From assembly GCA_017481745.1 (NCBI GenBank), contig JAFUOV010000017.1, forward strand, positions 1-64,000: DNA of 64,000 bases, written 5' to 3'. Below are positions 1-8,695 of the stretch, piece by piece. A program made the translations under genes and the position numbers. Source of the DNA: Bacteroidaceae bacterium (lineage in GTDB: Bacteria; Bacteroidota; Bacteroidia; Bacteroidales; Barnesiellaceae_A). Each line of letters opens with the position of its first letter. The stretch's first letter is position 1. The notes under the pieces are model-generated. The model saw only the letters and a list, made by a program, of their open reading frames with translations. It was not told the DNA's origin and ran no database searches.

Positions 1-38
1 AAGGCACGCATATAACCCGAAAACTTACATAAGATATG

Positions 39-70
39 AGAGCGACCTTGCGCTGATGCAGGGTCGCTCT
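39..70. terminator. Terminator-like hairpin at window edge
   Basis: A perfect 9-bp stem (39-47 with 62-70) encloses a 14-base loop. No strong T-run follows on either strand, so it could end a gene lying to the left of the window or simply be a structured intergenic hairpin. Confidence 0.5.
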
Positions 71-256
71 TGTGTGATATAAGCTTCAACGTATGTTATC
101 TTTCCGCCGGAAGTAACGTCGTGGCATGCCATACCCTCTGCACCGACGGAAGGTTTGGTGGTATCACTTTCCGCCCACTTCGCCGTCGCTTCGCTTGGCT
201 CGTAGGCGGATACTATATTTAGGGCTTCCAGCCCTCAACACGTGCTCCGCACGTTT
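71..256. other. Non-coding stretch with several short hairpins
   Basis: No open frame of interest. The stretch holds small inverted repeats: GGGCT-tcc-AGCCC near 222-234 and ACGTGC-tcc-GCACGT near 239-253, plus GC-rich arms around 165-210. It looks like a REP-like or decayed repeat region downstream of the Dabb gene. Confidence 0.4.
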
Positions 257-298
257 CTCTCAACTCTAACCTCTCAGCTCTCAACATTCAACTTTCAT
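257..298 (-). repeat. Heptamer array (six units) after the Dabb gene
   Basis: Six consecutive 7-base units with + strand consensus CTCTCAA (read on the gene strand as TTGAGAG) run directly up to the stop codon of the Dabb gene. The units are degenerate. The same heptamer, in the same orientation relative to its upstream gene, occurs at 27737-27778. Confidence 0.7.
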
Positions 299-594
299 CA
301 TATCTCAAAGTCGCAAACCACGCGCGACTCTCTTATCTTCTTGCAGTAGGTCGAAATCTCGACGTGTGCAGGGTGTTTCTTGTAGATGTCGAGTGTTTCC
401 AACGACTCGAAAGTCGATATAAGACAAGCATCGTAGTTTCCTTCTGCCACGTTAATACCTACTTCGCACGATAACAGTTCGGGCACTATACCCATAAGAG
501 CCTCGAGGTGTTCCTTCATCCATTGGGCATTCTCTTGTGCTGTGCGACCTTCAGCCTCGGGCTTGAGTTTCCACATGACGATGTGTTTTATCAT
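298..594 (-). CDS. Dabb (stress-responsive A/B barrel) family protein
   Basis: A 98-residue protein of the Dabb family, small ferredoxin-like dimeric alpha/beta barrels. It opens with the typical IKHIVMWKL strand, and has a central helix and the family-type F.S..TLDIYKKHPAHVE segment near residues 62-80. Members range from stress-induced plant proteins to bacterial proteins of unknown substrate, so no reaction can be assigned. It is probably the last gene of a minus-strand operon: 27 bases separate it from the patatin gene upstream. A heptamer repeat array begins at its stop codon. Confidence 0.85.
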   Translation of the reverse strand: MIKHIVMWKLKPEAEGRTAQENAQWMKEHLEALMGIVPELLSCEVGINVAEGNYDACLISTFESLETLDIYKKHPAHVEISTYCKKIRESRVVCDFEI

Positions 595-621
595 ATACTT
601 TTGGCTTTTATGTTATTACTC

Positions 622-1479
622 TTATATAAATTGGATGTTGGCTGCGATGTTGTAACCTTGATTGTAAAGGTCGAGCAGTTTGGCAGTGTCGCGTTCCATG
701 CGGTCTACAACGATGGGCTGCAATGGGCGAATAACGGTTATTTTGCCTCGCTCTTCCAAAGTCTCTATCATATCCATTTGGCTGTTGTATAGTGCATTGC
801 GCTCTTGTATTGCTTGGCGCAGAGCCGGATATTTGCGATACATGAAGAATGGTACGGTTGTAGGACGAGCCGACTTGCGATAGCCTTTGTTGCGAGTGAG
901 CACCACTACATTATTGTCGTACCCGAGTTGTCTTGCTCGTAGCAAAGGAATAGAGTCGGCTATGCCGCCGTCGAGCATGGGACGATTGTCGACGTATGCA
1001 ATAGGACATACAAATGGCAGGCTGCTCGATGCCCGCACAATGTCGATGATGCGGTCGGGGTCGTTTTTCTCGTCGTAGTAGCATGCTTTGCCGGTGGTGC
1101 AGTCGGTTGTTACCATTTCATAGCGTTCGCTACACTGTGCGTATGCTTGGTAGTCGTATGGAATTATCTTGTTGGGAAACTCGTCAAACAGTAAGTCAAA
1201 ATCCATTATATTACCTTTGGTAATCAACTGCTTGATACCTATGTAGCGGTGTTTATCCAACAAGTCGATATTGCTATACTTTGCCCTACCCTTCTGGTTT
1301 GACATATACGATAGCCCATTGCAAGCTCCGGCGCTTACACCTATTGTATATGGAAATCGGATGCCACGCTCCATCAGATTGTCGAGTACACCGCAAGTGA
1401 ATACACCCCGCATGCCACCTCCTTCGAGTATCAGTCCCGATTGTGGTGTGAGCTGTACTTTTATCACTTTGCTTTCCAT
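622..1479 (-). CDS. Patatin-like phospholipase (YjjU type)
   Basis: A 285-residue patatin-domain hydrolase expected to use a Ser-Asp dyad. The oxyanion-hole motif GGGMRG lies near residues 20-25, the nucleophile elbow GVSAG near 47-51, and the dyad motif DGG near 170. The C-terminal part after about residue 190 matches the extension found in YjjU-like predicted esterases. There is no signal peptide, so a cytoplasmic or inner-leaflet lipid substrate is likely; the substrate is unknown. It sits 26 bases downstream of the first glycosyltransferase and looks cotranscribed with it. It is not closely similar to the second patatin at 49.3 kb. Confidence 0.88.
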   Translation of the reverse strand: MESKVIKVQLTPQSGLILEGGGMRGVFTCGVLDNLMERGIRFPYTIGVSAGACNGLSYMSNQKGRAKYSNIDLLDKHRYIGIKQLITKGNIMDFDLLFDEFPNKIIPYDYQAYAQCSERYEMVTTDCTTGKACYYDEKNDPDRIIDIVRASSSLPFVCPIAYVDNRPMLDGGIADSIPLLRARQLGYDNNVVVLTRNKGYRKSARPTTVPFFMYRKYPALRQAIQERNALYNSQMDMIETLEERGKITVIRPLQPIVVDRMERDTAKLLDLYNQGYNIAANIQFI

Positions 1480-1505
1480 GTATTGTGCTTAAATTATTTT
1501 CTTGT

Positions 1506-2654
1506 TTATTCTTGTTTGCCACACACCTTCAGCAAGTCTTTCCACAACTTTGCCCCAACGTATTCGGCAGAGAATTCTTTTATCAGACTTTCTCTCTCCG
1601 AGTAGTCTTGTTGTTCGTTTGCCATTTCGAGAGCGCGTTTCATGCCGTTGTATAGGCTGTCGGCGTTGTGGTCGCATTGTATGATGGTCTTTAGTCCGGC
1701 AAACATCTCGCGCGACGGTGTGTCGTGTCCTGTCTCGCACACAATCATACGATTGACCTTGAGGTAGGTAACAATCTTGCTCGAGAGGAATGGGTCTTTT
1801 TCGAGGTCGGCATCAATGTCTACCAATACCTTTGCTCGGCTGAACAGAGCTCCAAGGTCGTCGGTATGCGGTAGTATAGATATGCGTTTGCGCTCCTCTG
1901 CAGTGAGTATACCTTCGGCATCCCCAAGCTCCAAGACCTTACCTACAAATAGTAGTTGCGCATCGGGGTATGTTGCAAGGATGCGTTTAAATGCTGAGAT
2001 AATATAGCGAGGGTTGCGCAGTCCATACAGCGTGCCGGTGTAGAGAAATATGTTCTCTTTCGATATAGGATATTCGTATGTTTCGTTGGGCGATGGGGTC
2101 AATAATACATTGCTTATAAGTCCCGCTTTGTGCTCAAATGTAGATAGCTGGAAGTCGAGCATGTGCTTGTTGGATGATGCTACATAGTCGGCTTTCGGGA
2201 AGTATTTCCTTACAGCTTTCATGCGCCATTTGTATATCTTAGGTGGTGTCCATCCGCCCGGACCGGGTATTGCATCTACTGCATATATGGCATATTTGCA
2301 TTTCAACTTGTTGGCAATATACGCTCCACCGGCGCATGGGAGAAGTTGTGTGCTGGTGAGGCAAGACAATACCACATCATAATCGTTGGCAATCACTTTG
2401 CTTACCTTATGAGCCCACCACTCCGACACAAGAAATCGCCCTGCCCTTTTTATAAACTTGCGATCCCATTCCTTCATATTGTAGGTATAGGGTTGTGTAT
2501 ACAAGTTGCGGATGCCACAACCTGTATATCTCTCAATATCTTCTTGATCGGACAGAACATCAACCTCAGCATTTTTTGCCAATTCGCATATCAATCGTTT
2601 GTAGATGACTGATATACCTGCACCCGAGCGTTGATATATTACGAGAATTTTCAT
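1506..2654 (-). CDS. GT-B type glycosyltransferase, sister copy A
   Basis: A 382-residue glycosyltransferase of GT4-like architecture: an N-terminal Rossmann half starting MKILVIYQR, and a C-terminal donor-binding half beginning near residue 215 (FLYTGTLYGLRNP). It probably adds a sugar to a surface polysaccharide, lipopolysaccharide or glycolipid at the cytoplasmic membrane; donor and acceptor cannot be read from sequence. It is a tandem duplicate of the next gene upstream, which has exactly the same length (382 residues), and a block near the C-terminus is almost identical between the two. The gap to the sister gene is 12 bases, indicating one transcript. Confidence 0.85.
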   Translation of the reverse strand: MKILVIYQRSGAGISVIYKRLICELAKNAEVDVLSDQEDIERYTGCGIRNLYTQPYTYNMKEWDRKFIKRAGRFLVSEWWAHKVSKVIANDYDVVLSCLTSTQLLPCAGGAYIANKLKCKYAIYAVDAIPGPGGWTPPKIYKWRMKAVRKYFPKADYVASSNKHMLDFQLSTFEHKAGLISNVLLTPSPNETYEYPISKENIFLYTGTLYGLRNPRYIISAFKRILATYPDAQLLFVGKVLELGDAEGILTAEERKRISILPHTDDLGALFSRAKVLVDIDADLEKDPFLSSKIVTYLKVNRMIVCETGHDTPSREMFAGLKTIIQCDHNADSLYNGMKRALEMANEQQDYSERESLIKEFSAEYVGAKLWKDLLKVCGKQE

Positions 2655-2666
2655 AGCCTTTGGTTG

Positions 2667-3815
2667 TTAATCAATGTCGCACAACTGCTGCATGTCGCTC
2701 CACAATATAGCTCCTACATGTTCGGTAGAGAACTCTTTTATCAACTCTTTTCGCTCCGAGTAGTCTTGTTGTTTGCTTGCCATCTCGAGCGCGCGTTTCA
2801 TGCCGTTGTATAGGCTGTCGGCGTTGTGGTCGCATTGGATGATGGTCTTTAGTCCGGCAAACATCTCGCGCGAAGGTGTGTCGTGTCCTGTCTCGCACAC
2901 AATCATACGATTGACCTTGAGGTAGGTAACAATCTTGCTCGATAGGAATGGGTCTTTTTCGAGGTCGGCATCAATGTCTACCAATACCTTTGCTCGGCTG
3001 AATAGCGGTGCAAGGTCGTCGGTCTGGTTGAGGATGTGTATGTGCTCTTTCTCTTGAGGCGTGAGTATCTTGTCGATACGTTTCAACTTCATCTTCATAC
3101 CTATAAAGATGAATTGTGCTTGAGGATACACCTTCAGCAGATGCTTAAAAGCAGTCAGCACATAGTCGGGGTTGCGTAGCCCATACAGATTGCCGGTGTA
3201 TAAGAAGATGTCTTCGCTCGATATGGGGTAATTGTATGTAGTATCGGGCGACGGAGTGAGCAATACATTGCTTCTCAACCCTGTTTTGTGCTTGAATGTT
3301 GTGAGCTGAAATGCCAGCATGTGCTTGTTGGATGCAGCTACATAATCGGCTGCCGAGAAGTATCTCTTTACAACCTTGAGCTTGTGGCTGTATTCGTTCA
3401 ATTTTCTATTCCAACCACCCGGCGCCGGTATGGCATCAACGGTGTAAATGGCAAATTTACATCCCGTCTGTTGTGAGAAGTATTGTCCGAAAATGGCAGG
3501 CAACAACTGCGAGTTGCATACAAAAGACAGAACTACATCATAGTCATTAGGCAATGTCGGGGCAACCTTGCGACTCCATCGTTCACTCATGGGCTGTATT
3601 GCAAGCCATTGTAAGAAACGGCGGTCTAAACCACGATAGCGTGCCGATACAGGTCTTATGTAGACATTATTTATCTTATCTGATCCGTAGCCACAATCAT
3701 CCTCATAATCGGTGAGTACGTCAACGTCGGCATATCGAGATAGCTCGCCAATCAGTCGTTTATAAATAACCGATATGCTTGTATTCTCTCTTTGATATAC
3801 TGCCAATACTTTCAT
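2667..3815 (-). CDS. GT-B type glycosyltransferase, sister copy B
   Basis: A 382-residue paralogue of the downstream gene, first in the operon GT-B, GT-A, patatin, Dabb. I placed the start at 3815 (MKVLAVYQR) rather than at an in-frame ATG at 3866, because the N-terminus then aligns with the sister protein and because the promoter elements at 3853-3883 overlap the longer version. The two halves of the fold are visible, with FLYTGNLYGLRNP opening the C-terminal half. Outside the shared C-terminal block the two proteins have clearly diverged. Substrate unknown. Confidence 0.85.
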   Translation of the reverse strand: MKVLAVYQRENTSISVIYKRLIGELSRYADVDVLTDYEDDCGYGSDKINNVYIRPVSARYRGLDRRFLQWLAIQPMSERWSRKVAPTLPNDYDVVLSFVCNSQLLPAIFGQYFSQQTGCKFAIYTVDAIPAPGGWNRKLNEYSHKLKVVKRYFSAADYVAASNKHMLAFQLTTFKHKTGLRSNVLLTPSPDTTYNYPISSEDIFLYTGNLYGLRNPDYVLTAFKHLLKVYPQAQFIFIGMKMKLKRIDKILTPQEKEHIHILNQTDDLAPLFSRAKVLVDIDADLEKDPFLSSKIVTYLKVNRMIVCETGHDTPSREMFAGLKTIIQCDHNADSLYNGMKRALEMASKQQDYSERKELIKEFSTEHVGAILWSDMQQLCDID

Positions 3816-3852
3816 AGCTGCTCTTTCCGATGTCATGACTCTCTTTATTTGG

Positions 3853-3883
3853 CAAAGATAGTGCAAGCCGAGCGGAGAACAAA
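3853..3883 (-). promoter_or_regulatory. Bacteroidota promoter for the glycosyltransferase operon
   Basis: On the minus strand TTTG (3880-3883), an exact 19-base spacer and TATCTTTG (3853-3860) match the Bacteroidota -33/-7 consensus perfectly. The -7 box lies 38 bases before the chosen start codon. The promoter is carried by the intergenic repeat unit at 3853-3923. Confidence 0.75.
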
Positions 3884-3923
3884 ATAAGTTTACTTATTTT
3901 TTCACCCGAGCGCAGCCTATCTT
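3853..3923. repeat. Intergenic promoter-bearing repeat, unit 1
   Basis: About 71 bases, bounded by short inverted ends (AAGATAG at one side, CTATCTT at the other), with the internal string AGCCGAGCGGAGAACAAAAT followed by an AT-rich arm pair. A second copy follows at 3934-4010 and a diverged one is at 24295-24367. The left end contains a working-looking -7 element. Confidence 0.7.
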
Positions 3924-3933
3924 GGGCGTAAGC

Positions 3934-4010
3934 CAAAGTAGTGCAATAACAAGCCGAGCGGAGAACAAAATAAACTTGTTTATTTTTTATCCCGAGGCGC
4001 AGCCTATCTT
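3934..4010. repeat. Intergenic promoter-bearing repeat, unit 2
   Basis: A 77-base copy of the neighbouring unit. The central AGCCGAGCGGAGAACAAAAT string is identical, and the right end again reads GCAGCCTATCTT. The left end is CAAAGTAG instead of CAAAGATA, so the -7 box of this copy is damaged. Confidence 0.7.
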
Positions 4011-4086
4011 ATTCATCTTTTACATCTTATTCTATTTCCTTCTATCTTATCTCTCTTGTTTCGCACTCACTTTCGTTTCTTTGTCG

Positions 4087-4094
4087 TATCTTTG
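4087..4094 (+). promoter_or_regulatory. -7 promoter element of the GT2 gene
   Basis: TATCTTTG matches TAnnTTTG exactly and lies 29 bases before the ATG at 4124. No convincing TTTG -33 box is visible at 19-21 bases upstream. Confidence 0.5.
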
Positions 4095-4123
4095 TACCAT
4101 AAAGAAATTACATCCACACAAAA

Positions 4124-4993
4124 ATGCCTCAAGTAAGTATTCTCATACCGGTATATAACACTGCTGCGCTACTGCCTCGGTGTCTTAAGAGTGTCGTAGA
4201 ACAGACACTGCGCGATATAGAGATAATCTGTGTCGACGATGGTTCTACCGACACATCATTGGCAGTGCTCAACGAATGGGCAGCCACCGATGCGCGTATC
4301 AAAGTGATTACGCAAGCCAATGGCCGTCAAGGCAAGGCTCGCAACGAGGCAATGAAAATAGCCCAAGGCGAGTATATTGGCATGGTAGATAGCGACGACT
4401 ATATACCAACAGATTACTTCGAGCGTCTATATCGTGCAGCGCAAGATGCCTCGGCAGATATTGCCATGTGCGGAATATACAAAGAAAAACCGGTAGGTGG
4501 TCGCATGGTCATATCGTACACCGATACGATAATAGCCGAGCAAGCCGATGAAAAACTACGCCTCTGTAATTGTCCACCCGATTTTCATCCGGTCAATAAA
4601 TTGTATCGTCGAGAGTTTCTCGATAAAATCGGTTTGCGCTTTGCCGAAGGTGTGCAGTATGAAGATGTAATGTTTGTGCTGCGTGCATTGTGCGAGAGTG
4701 GTCGATTGGTTACTGTCCCCGGTTTGCACTATCGTTATGTGCTCAATAATGCCTCTACCGTCAAGGCTTGTCAAACCGTTGAGAAGCAGCGACAAAAGTA
4801 TCAAGCACACCGGGCTATGGTTGAATACGCCACCCAACACAACATAGCAATACCCAATAAATACCGCAATATTACCGTATATCATTACTCTGTAATGGGT
4901 ATATGCCTATATAAAATAAAGGAGTGTGGCAACAAGCGCATCCTACGTTTGTTTGATTTGCTACCCGTATGGCGGTGGAGAAACGACGAGTAA
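4124..4993 (+). CDS. Glycosyltransferase family 2
   Basis: A 289-residue GT-A fold enzyme. The nucleotide-binding start VSILIPVYN (4-12), CVDDGSTD (36-43) and the metal-binding MVDSDD motif near 86-91 are intact. The second half contains an acidic region (YEDVMFVLRAL) typical of family 2 enzymes that extend surface glycans. No transmembrane segment is obvious, so it acts as a cytoplasmic or peripheral membrane transferase. It stands alone between the glycosyltransferase operon (opposite strand) and mutS2; acceptor unknown. Confidence 0.88.
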   Translation: MPQVSILIPVYNTAALLPRCLKSVVEQTLRDIEIICVDDGSTDTSLAVLNEWAATDARIKVITQANGRQGKARNEAMKIAQGEYIGMVDSDDYIPTDYFERLYRAAQDASADIAMCGIYKEKPVGGRMVISYTDTIIAEQADEKLRLCNCPPDFHPVNKLYRREFLDKIGLRFAEGVQYEDVMFVLRALCESGRLVTVPGLHYRYVLNNASTVKACQTVEKQRQKYQAHRAMVEYATQHNIAIPNKYRNITVYHYSVMGICLYKIKECGNKRILRLFDLLPVWRWRNDE

Positions 4994-5024
4994 GTTTTAT
5001 AAGGCTGTCTATCATTTAATTTTG

Positions 5025-5032
5025 TATTTTTG
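5025..5032 (+). promoter_or_regulatory. -7 promoter element of mutS2
   Basis: TATTTTTG fits TAnnTTTG and ends 26 bases before the GTG start at 5059. No clear -33 box. Confidence 0.45.
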
Positions 5033-5058
5033 CAGTTGAAAACAACAAGTTATTTAGC

Positions 5059-7542
5059 GTGATATATCCCGACAATTACGAACATAAAATAGGTTTCGAC
5101 CAGATACGCAGTATACTGCAAGGCTTGTGCCTGAGCAATTTGGGTCAAGAACTTGTGAGCGATATGGTCTATAAGACCGATTATGATACTATCCTCACTC
5201 TGTTACATCGCACCGAGGAGATGCTGCGTATAGAAAGTGGCGATGAGGAATTTCCTACCGACTTCTTTTTTGATGTGCGCCCTATGCTCAAGCGTATTCG
5301 TGTAGAGGGTACGTTTATGGATGTTGCCGAGATGTACGATCTTCGTCGCTCGCTCGAAACAATACGTCGATTGGTATCGTTCTTCAAGACCTCCGACGAC
5401 GAGGCTCCTCTTTACCCCTATTTGTCGGCTTTGGCAGGCGACGTGGCAATATATCCGCAACTGACCAATGAGATAGATCTTATACTCGACAAGACAGGTG
5501 GTATACGCGACAACGCTTCGCCCGAGTTGCTTGCCATACGTCGCAATTTGTCGGCTACAATGGCAGGGTTGTCTCGCACGCTGAATACCATTCTGCGCAA
5601 GGCACAAAATGAAGGTTATGTCGACAAGGATGTAGCGCCCACGATGCGCGATGGTCGCTTGGTGATACCTGTACTGCCTACGTTTAAGCGCAAGATACAT
5701 GGTATCGTACACGACGAGTCGGCAAGTGGTAAGACTGTATATATCGAGCCTGCCGAGGTGGTTGAGGCTAACAACCACATTCGTGAATTGGAGATTGAGG
5801 AGCGCCGCGAGATTGTGCGTATACTTACGGCTTTTACCGACAAGTTGCGCCCTTATGCCGATGATATTGCGCTATCTTACGATTTCCTTGCCGAGATAGA
5901 TTTCATCCGAGCCAAGGCATTGTTTGCAATAGATATCAATGCAACGTTGCCACACGTCGAGCGCGAATGTCAGGTAGAGTGGTATCATGCCATTCATCCC
6001 CTACTCTTGCTCACATTGCGCCGTCAGCACAAGGATGTTGTTCCTCTGGATATAACCCTCGATAATAAAAATCGCATATTGCTCATATCGGGTCCCAATG
6101 CAGGTGGAAAGTCGGTGTGCCTCAAAACGGTGGGGCTTTTGCAATACATGATGCAATGCGGATTGCTTGTACCTATGTACGACAACTCGCACATGGGTAT
6201 ATTCGATAGCATCTTTATAGATATAGGCGATGAACAGTCTATCGAGGACGACCTGAGTACCTATAGCTCGCACCTTTCGCACATGAAGCAGTGTGTGCGT
6301 AATTGCAACGAGCGCTCGTTGTTGCTTATTGACGAGTTTGGCGGTGGTACCGAGCCGCAAATAGGTGGTGCTATTGCCGAGGCATTGCTCGACCGTTTCA
6401 ATCGTCGAGGAGCTTATGGCGTTATTACTACACACTATCAAAATCTGAAGCATTTTGCCGAGAATACCGAGGGTATTGTCAATGGAGCAATGCTTTATGA
6501 CCGCCATCACATGCAGCCGCTCTTTGTCTTGTCAATAGGCAATCCTGGTAGTTCGTTTGCCATTGAGATTGCTCGCAAAATAGGCTTGCCCGAAGATATC
6601 ATATCCGACGCCTCCGACAAGGTGGGTAGTGATTATATTTCGATGGACAAATATTTGCAAGACATTGTGCGTGATAAGCGATATTGGGAAAACAAACGTC
6701 AGAATATTCGCCAGAAAGAGAAACAGCTCGAAGAGCTTACCAATCGCTATACGCAAAATCTTGAACGCATCGACCGCGAGCGCAAAGAGTGGCTTGCCAA
6801 GGCTAAAGATGAAGCGCGTGCCCTTCTCTCCGATACCAATACACGTATAGAGAGCACTATCAAAGAGATACGCGAGGCGCAAGCCGACAAGGAGCGCACC
6901 AAGGAGGCGCGTAAAAAACTCGACGAGTTTAAGCGACAGATTGCTGCCGAGGATGCTGCTGCAGCCGAAGAAGATAAGATACAGCGTGAGATACGCAAAC
7001 TGAAAGAGCGTGAACAGCGCAAGCAACAAAAGCGCAATGAACCGCAGCCCGAGAAGAAGGAAGTGCCACTTACCATTGCCGTTGGCGATGCTGTGCGTAT
7101 TAAAGGACAAAATGCTGTTGGTGAAGTGATAGCCCTTACCGAGCGTGAGGCTACTGTGGCTTTTGGTATGGTGCAGTCGAAGATAAAGCGCGACCGATTG
7201 GAGAAAGTGGGTCGCAATCAACTCAAACGAGAGGCTGCTCGTAAATCGACCTTTATCAGTGCGGCAACTACCGATGATATGCGCGAGAAACAACTATCGT
7301 TTACCAACGAAATAGATGTGCGTGGAATGAGGGTCGACGAGGCTTTGCAGGCTATTACCTATTTTATCGACGATGCTATACAAGTAGGTTGTGGCAGGGT
7401 GCGTATTCTGCATGGTACGGGTACAGGCGCGTTGCGAATGGCTATACGACAATACCTGAAGACGGTGAAAGGTGTTGTTCATTTTGCCGACGAGCATATA
7501 CAACTTGGTGGCGCCGGTATTACGGTGGTTGATTTGGATTGA
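5059..7542 (+). CDS. mutS2: Endonuclease MutS2
   Basis: An 827-residue MutS2, an ATPase and nuclease that binds branched or collided structures and limits homologous recombination or rescues ribosomes, depending on species. It starts with GTG; the homologous region begins at once (YEHKIGFDQIRSIL). A Walker A motif GPNAGGKS lies near 345-352, Walker B LLIDEFGGGTEP near 420-432, and a long charged coiled coil near 520-670. A C-terminal Smr nuclease domain (EIDVRGMRVDEAL from about 750, and HGTGTGALR) completes it. The mismatch-recognition domain of MutS1 is absent, as expected. It appears to be transcribed alone. Confidence 0.96.
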   Translation: MIYPDNYEHKIGFDQIRSILQGLCLSNLGQELVSDMVYKTDYDTILTLLHRTEEMLRIESGDEEFPTDFFFDVRPMLKRIRVEGTFMDVAEMYDLRRSLETIRRLVSFFKTSDDEAPLYPYLSALAGDVAIYPQLTNEIDLILDKTGGIRDNASPELLAIRRNLSATMAGLSRTLNTILRKAQNEGYVDKDVAPTMRDGRLVIPVLPTFKRKIHGIVHDESASGKTVYIEPAEVVEANNHIRELEIEERREIVRILTAFTDKLRPYADDIALSYDFLAEIDFIRAKALFAIDINATLPHVERECQVEWYHAIHPLLLLTLRRQHKDVVPLDITLDNKNRILLISGPNAGGKSVCLKTVGLLQYMMQCGLLVPMYDNSHMGIFDSIFIDIGDEQSIEDDLSTYSSHLSHMKQCVRNCNERSLLLIDEFGGGTEPQIGGAIAEALLDRFNRRGAYGVITTHYQNLKHFAENTEGIVNGAMLYDRHHMQPLFVLSIGNPGSSFAIEIARKIGLPEDIISDASDKVGSDYISMDKYLQDIVRDKRYWENKRQNIRQKEKQLEELTNRYTQNLERIDRERKEWLAKAKDEARALLSDTNTRIESTIKEIREAQADKERTKEARKKLDEFKRQIAAEDAAAAEEDKIQREIRKLKEREQRKQQKRNEPQPEKKEVPLTIAVGDAVRIKGQNAVGEVIALTEREATVAFGMVQSKIKRDRLEKVGRNQLKREAARKSTFISAATTDDMREKQLSFTNEIDVRGMRVDEALQAITYFIDDAIQVGCGRVRILHGTGTGALRMAIRQYLKTVKGVVHFADEHIQLGGAGITVVDLD

Positions 7543-7608
7543 GCAAGCCGACAATATCCGATAGTCTGCACAAGTTGATGTTGTAATACCCTTTCTCTTG
7601 GCTTGTCG

Positions 7609-8577
7609 CTATTTTATTTCAAACCGTAGGTTTTCTATCTTCTTTACAACAATCGGCGATAGATGGTCGTCGGTAAGATTTGTTATGCCCACGTTGTCAT
7701 GAAATTCGATAACGATTTTCCCTGTCTCGTCGGTATAAAATGTCGCTACTGCGCTACCCTCGGTAATGGGTGTGTTGTTGGCAGTAACGCCAGTGAACAC
7801 GTATCTGTTGTCGGTCGAAGCGCTATAAAAAAGCTCCTGCCCATATTCTATTTCTAATGTTTGGTTTTCTAAATTGACGGAGGCTTGTACCGGCGAAATG
7901 TATTGAAATCCAATACCTTTATATGTGCAAATGGGATGTATGTTTAGTAAGTTGTCCTCTATCTCGTCATGAGTGATGCTTGCCTCCCAATATTCTTCAT
8001 CAACATCACTATTATCGGTTGTCGCTTGAGCTGTGGCATTGTATTTGCCGCATAGCATATTGATAGGATTTTCGTCATCAATGATTTTTACCGATAGACG
8101 ATTGGGTGTGGTAGTTATGCAGCTAATAGTGTCTGTAAAAACGATGTCAAAATAATGGTCGACCGTCAGTAACTCGTTGTCGATGATGGTAATGGCAATA
8201 GTATGGCTTCTATGTTCGTTGTCGAAGGTAAGAGTCTTTTGACTATTTGTCGTAAAGTGTGTCCCTTCTGTCGCTCTCATTTCGGCGGGATAACTGCTAT
8301 TGTCGAATGCGATAGTTGCGCTCACCTTGTCATTTCTGCGTACATTGTTGCTTTTTACTTCGAAACTTATAGTAGTAGGCATCCCTTCAAACGCCTCTTT
8401 TATGGTTATTTGCGGTGTCGAAAAGAATATCTGTGGCAGATATCTGCTATCGCCGATAGTACCTCTTCCGTCGTCCGATGTTGTTGTGCGGTCTGTCTCG
8501 TTTTCGGTGGGCGTTTCGCAACACACAAGCACCAATAGCATAAGTATAGAGGTGATGAATATTATAGGCTTTTTCAT
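7609..8577 (-). CDS. Putative lipoprotein with Calx-beta-like region
   Basis: A 322-residue exported protein. A lysine-start signal peptide with a hydrophobic run (IIFITSILMLLVLV) ends at two adjacent cysteines at residues 19-20, giving a lipoprotein signal whose -1 position is not the usual Gly, Ala or Ser. Residues about 55-160 (ISFEVKSNN... through HYFDIVFTDTI) resemble a Calx-beta type strand-rich domain, followed by a second beta-rich domain reminiscent of small DUF-type surface lipoproteins of gut Bacteroidales. Function unknown; probably anchored in the outer membrane. Confidence 0.7.
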   Translation of the reverse strand: MKKPIIFITSILMLLVLVCCETPTENETDRTTTSDDGRGTIGDSRYLPQIFFSTPQITIKEAFEGMPTTISFEVKSNNVRRNDKVSATIAFDNSSYPAEMRATEGTHFTTNSQKTLTFDNEHRSHTIAITIIDNELLTVDHYFDIVFTDTISCITTTPNRLSVKIIDDENPINMLCGKYNATAQATTDNSDVDEEYWEASITHDEIEDNLLNIHPICTYKGIGFQYISPVQASVNLENQTLEIEYGQELFYSASTDNRYVFTGVTANNTPITEGSAVATFYTDETGKIVIEFHDNVGITNLTDDHLSPIVVKKIENLRFEIK

Positions 8578-8609
8578 AATGTGATAAAAATATTACCCTT
8601 GTGGCAAGA

Positions 8610-8617
8610 CAAAGGTA
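8610..8617 (-). promoter_or_regulatory. -7 element of the lipoprotein gene
   Basis: On the minus strand TACCTTTG fits TAnnTTTG, 32 bases before the start codon. No -33 match at the usual distance. Confidence 0.35.
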
Positions 8618-8695
8618 ATAATAAAAATAACTATCAGAGATAATGTGATGGTTGAATTATTAAAGTTTCTCTATAATGAGATGCATCTGTAAGTT

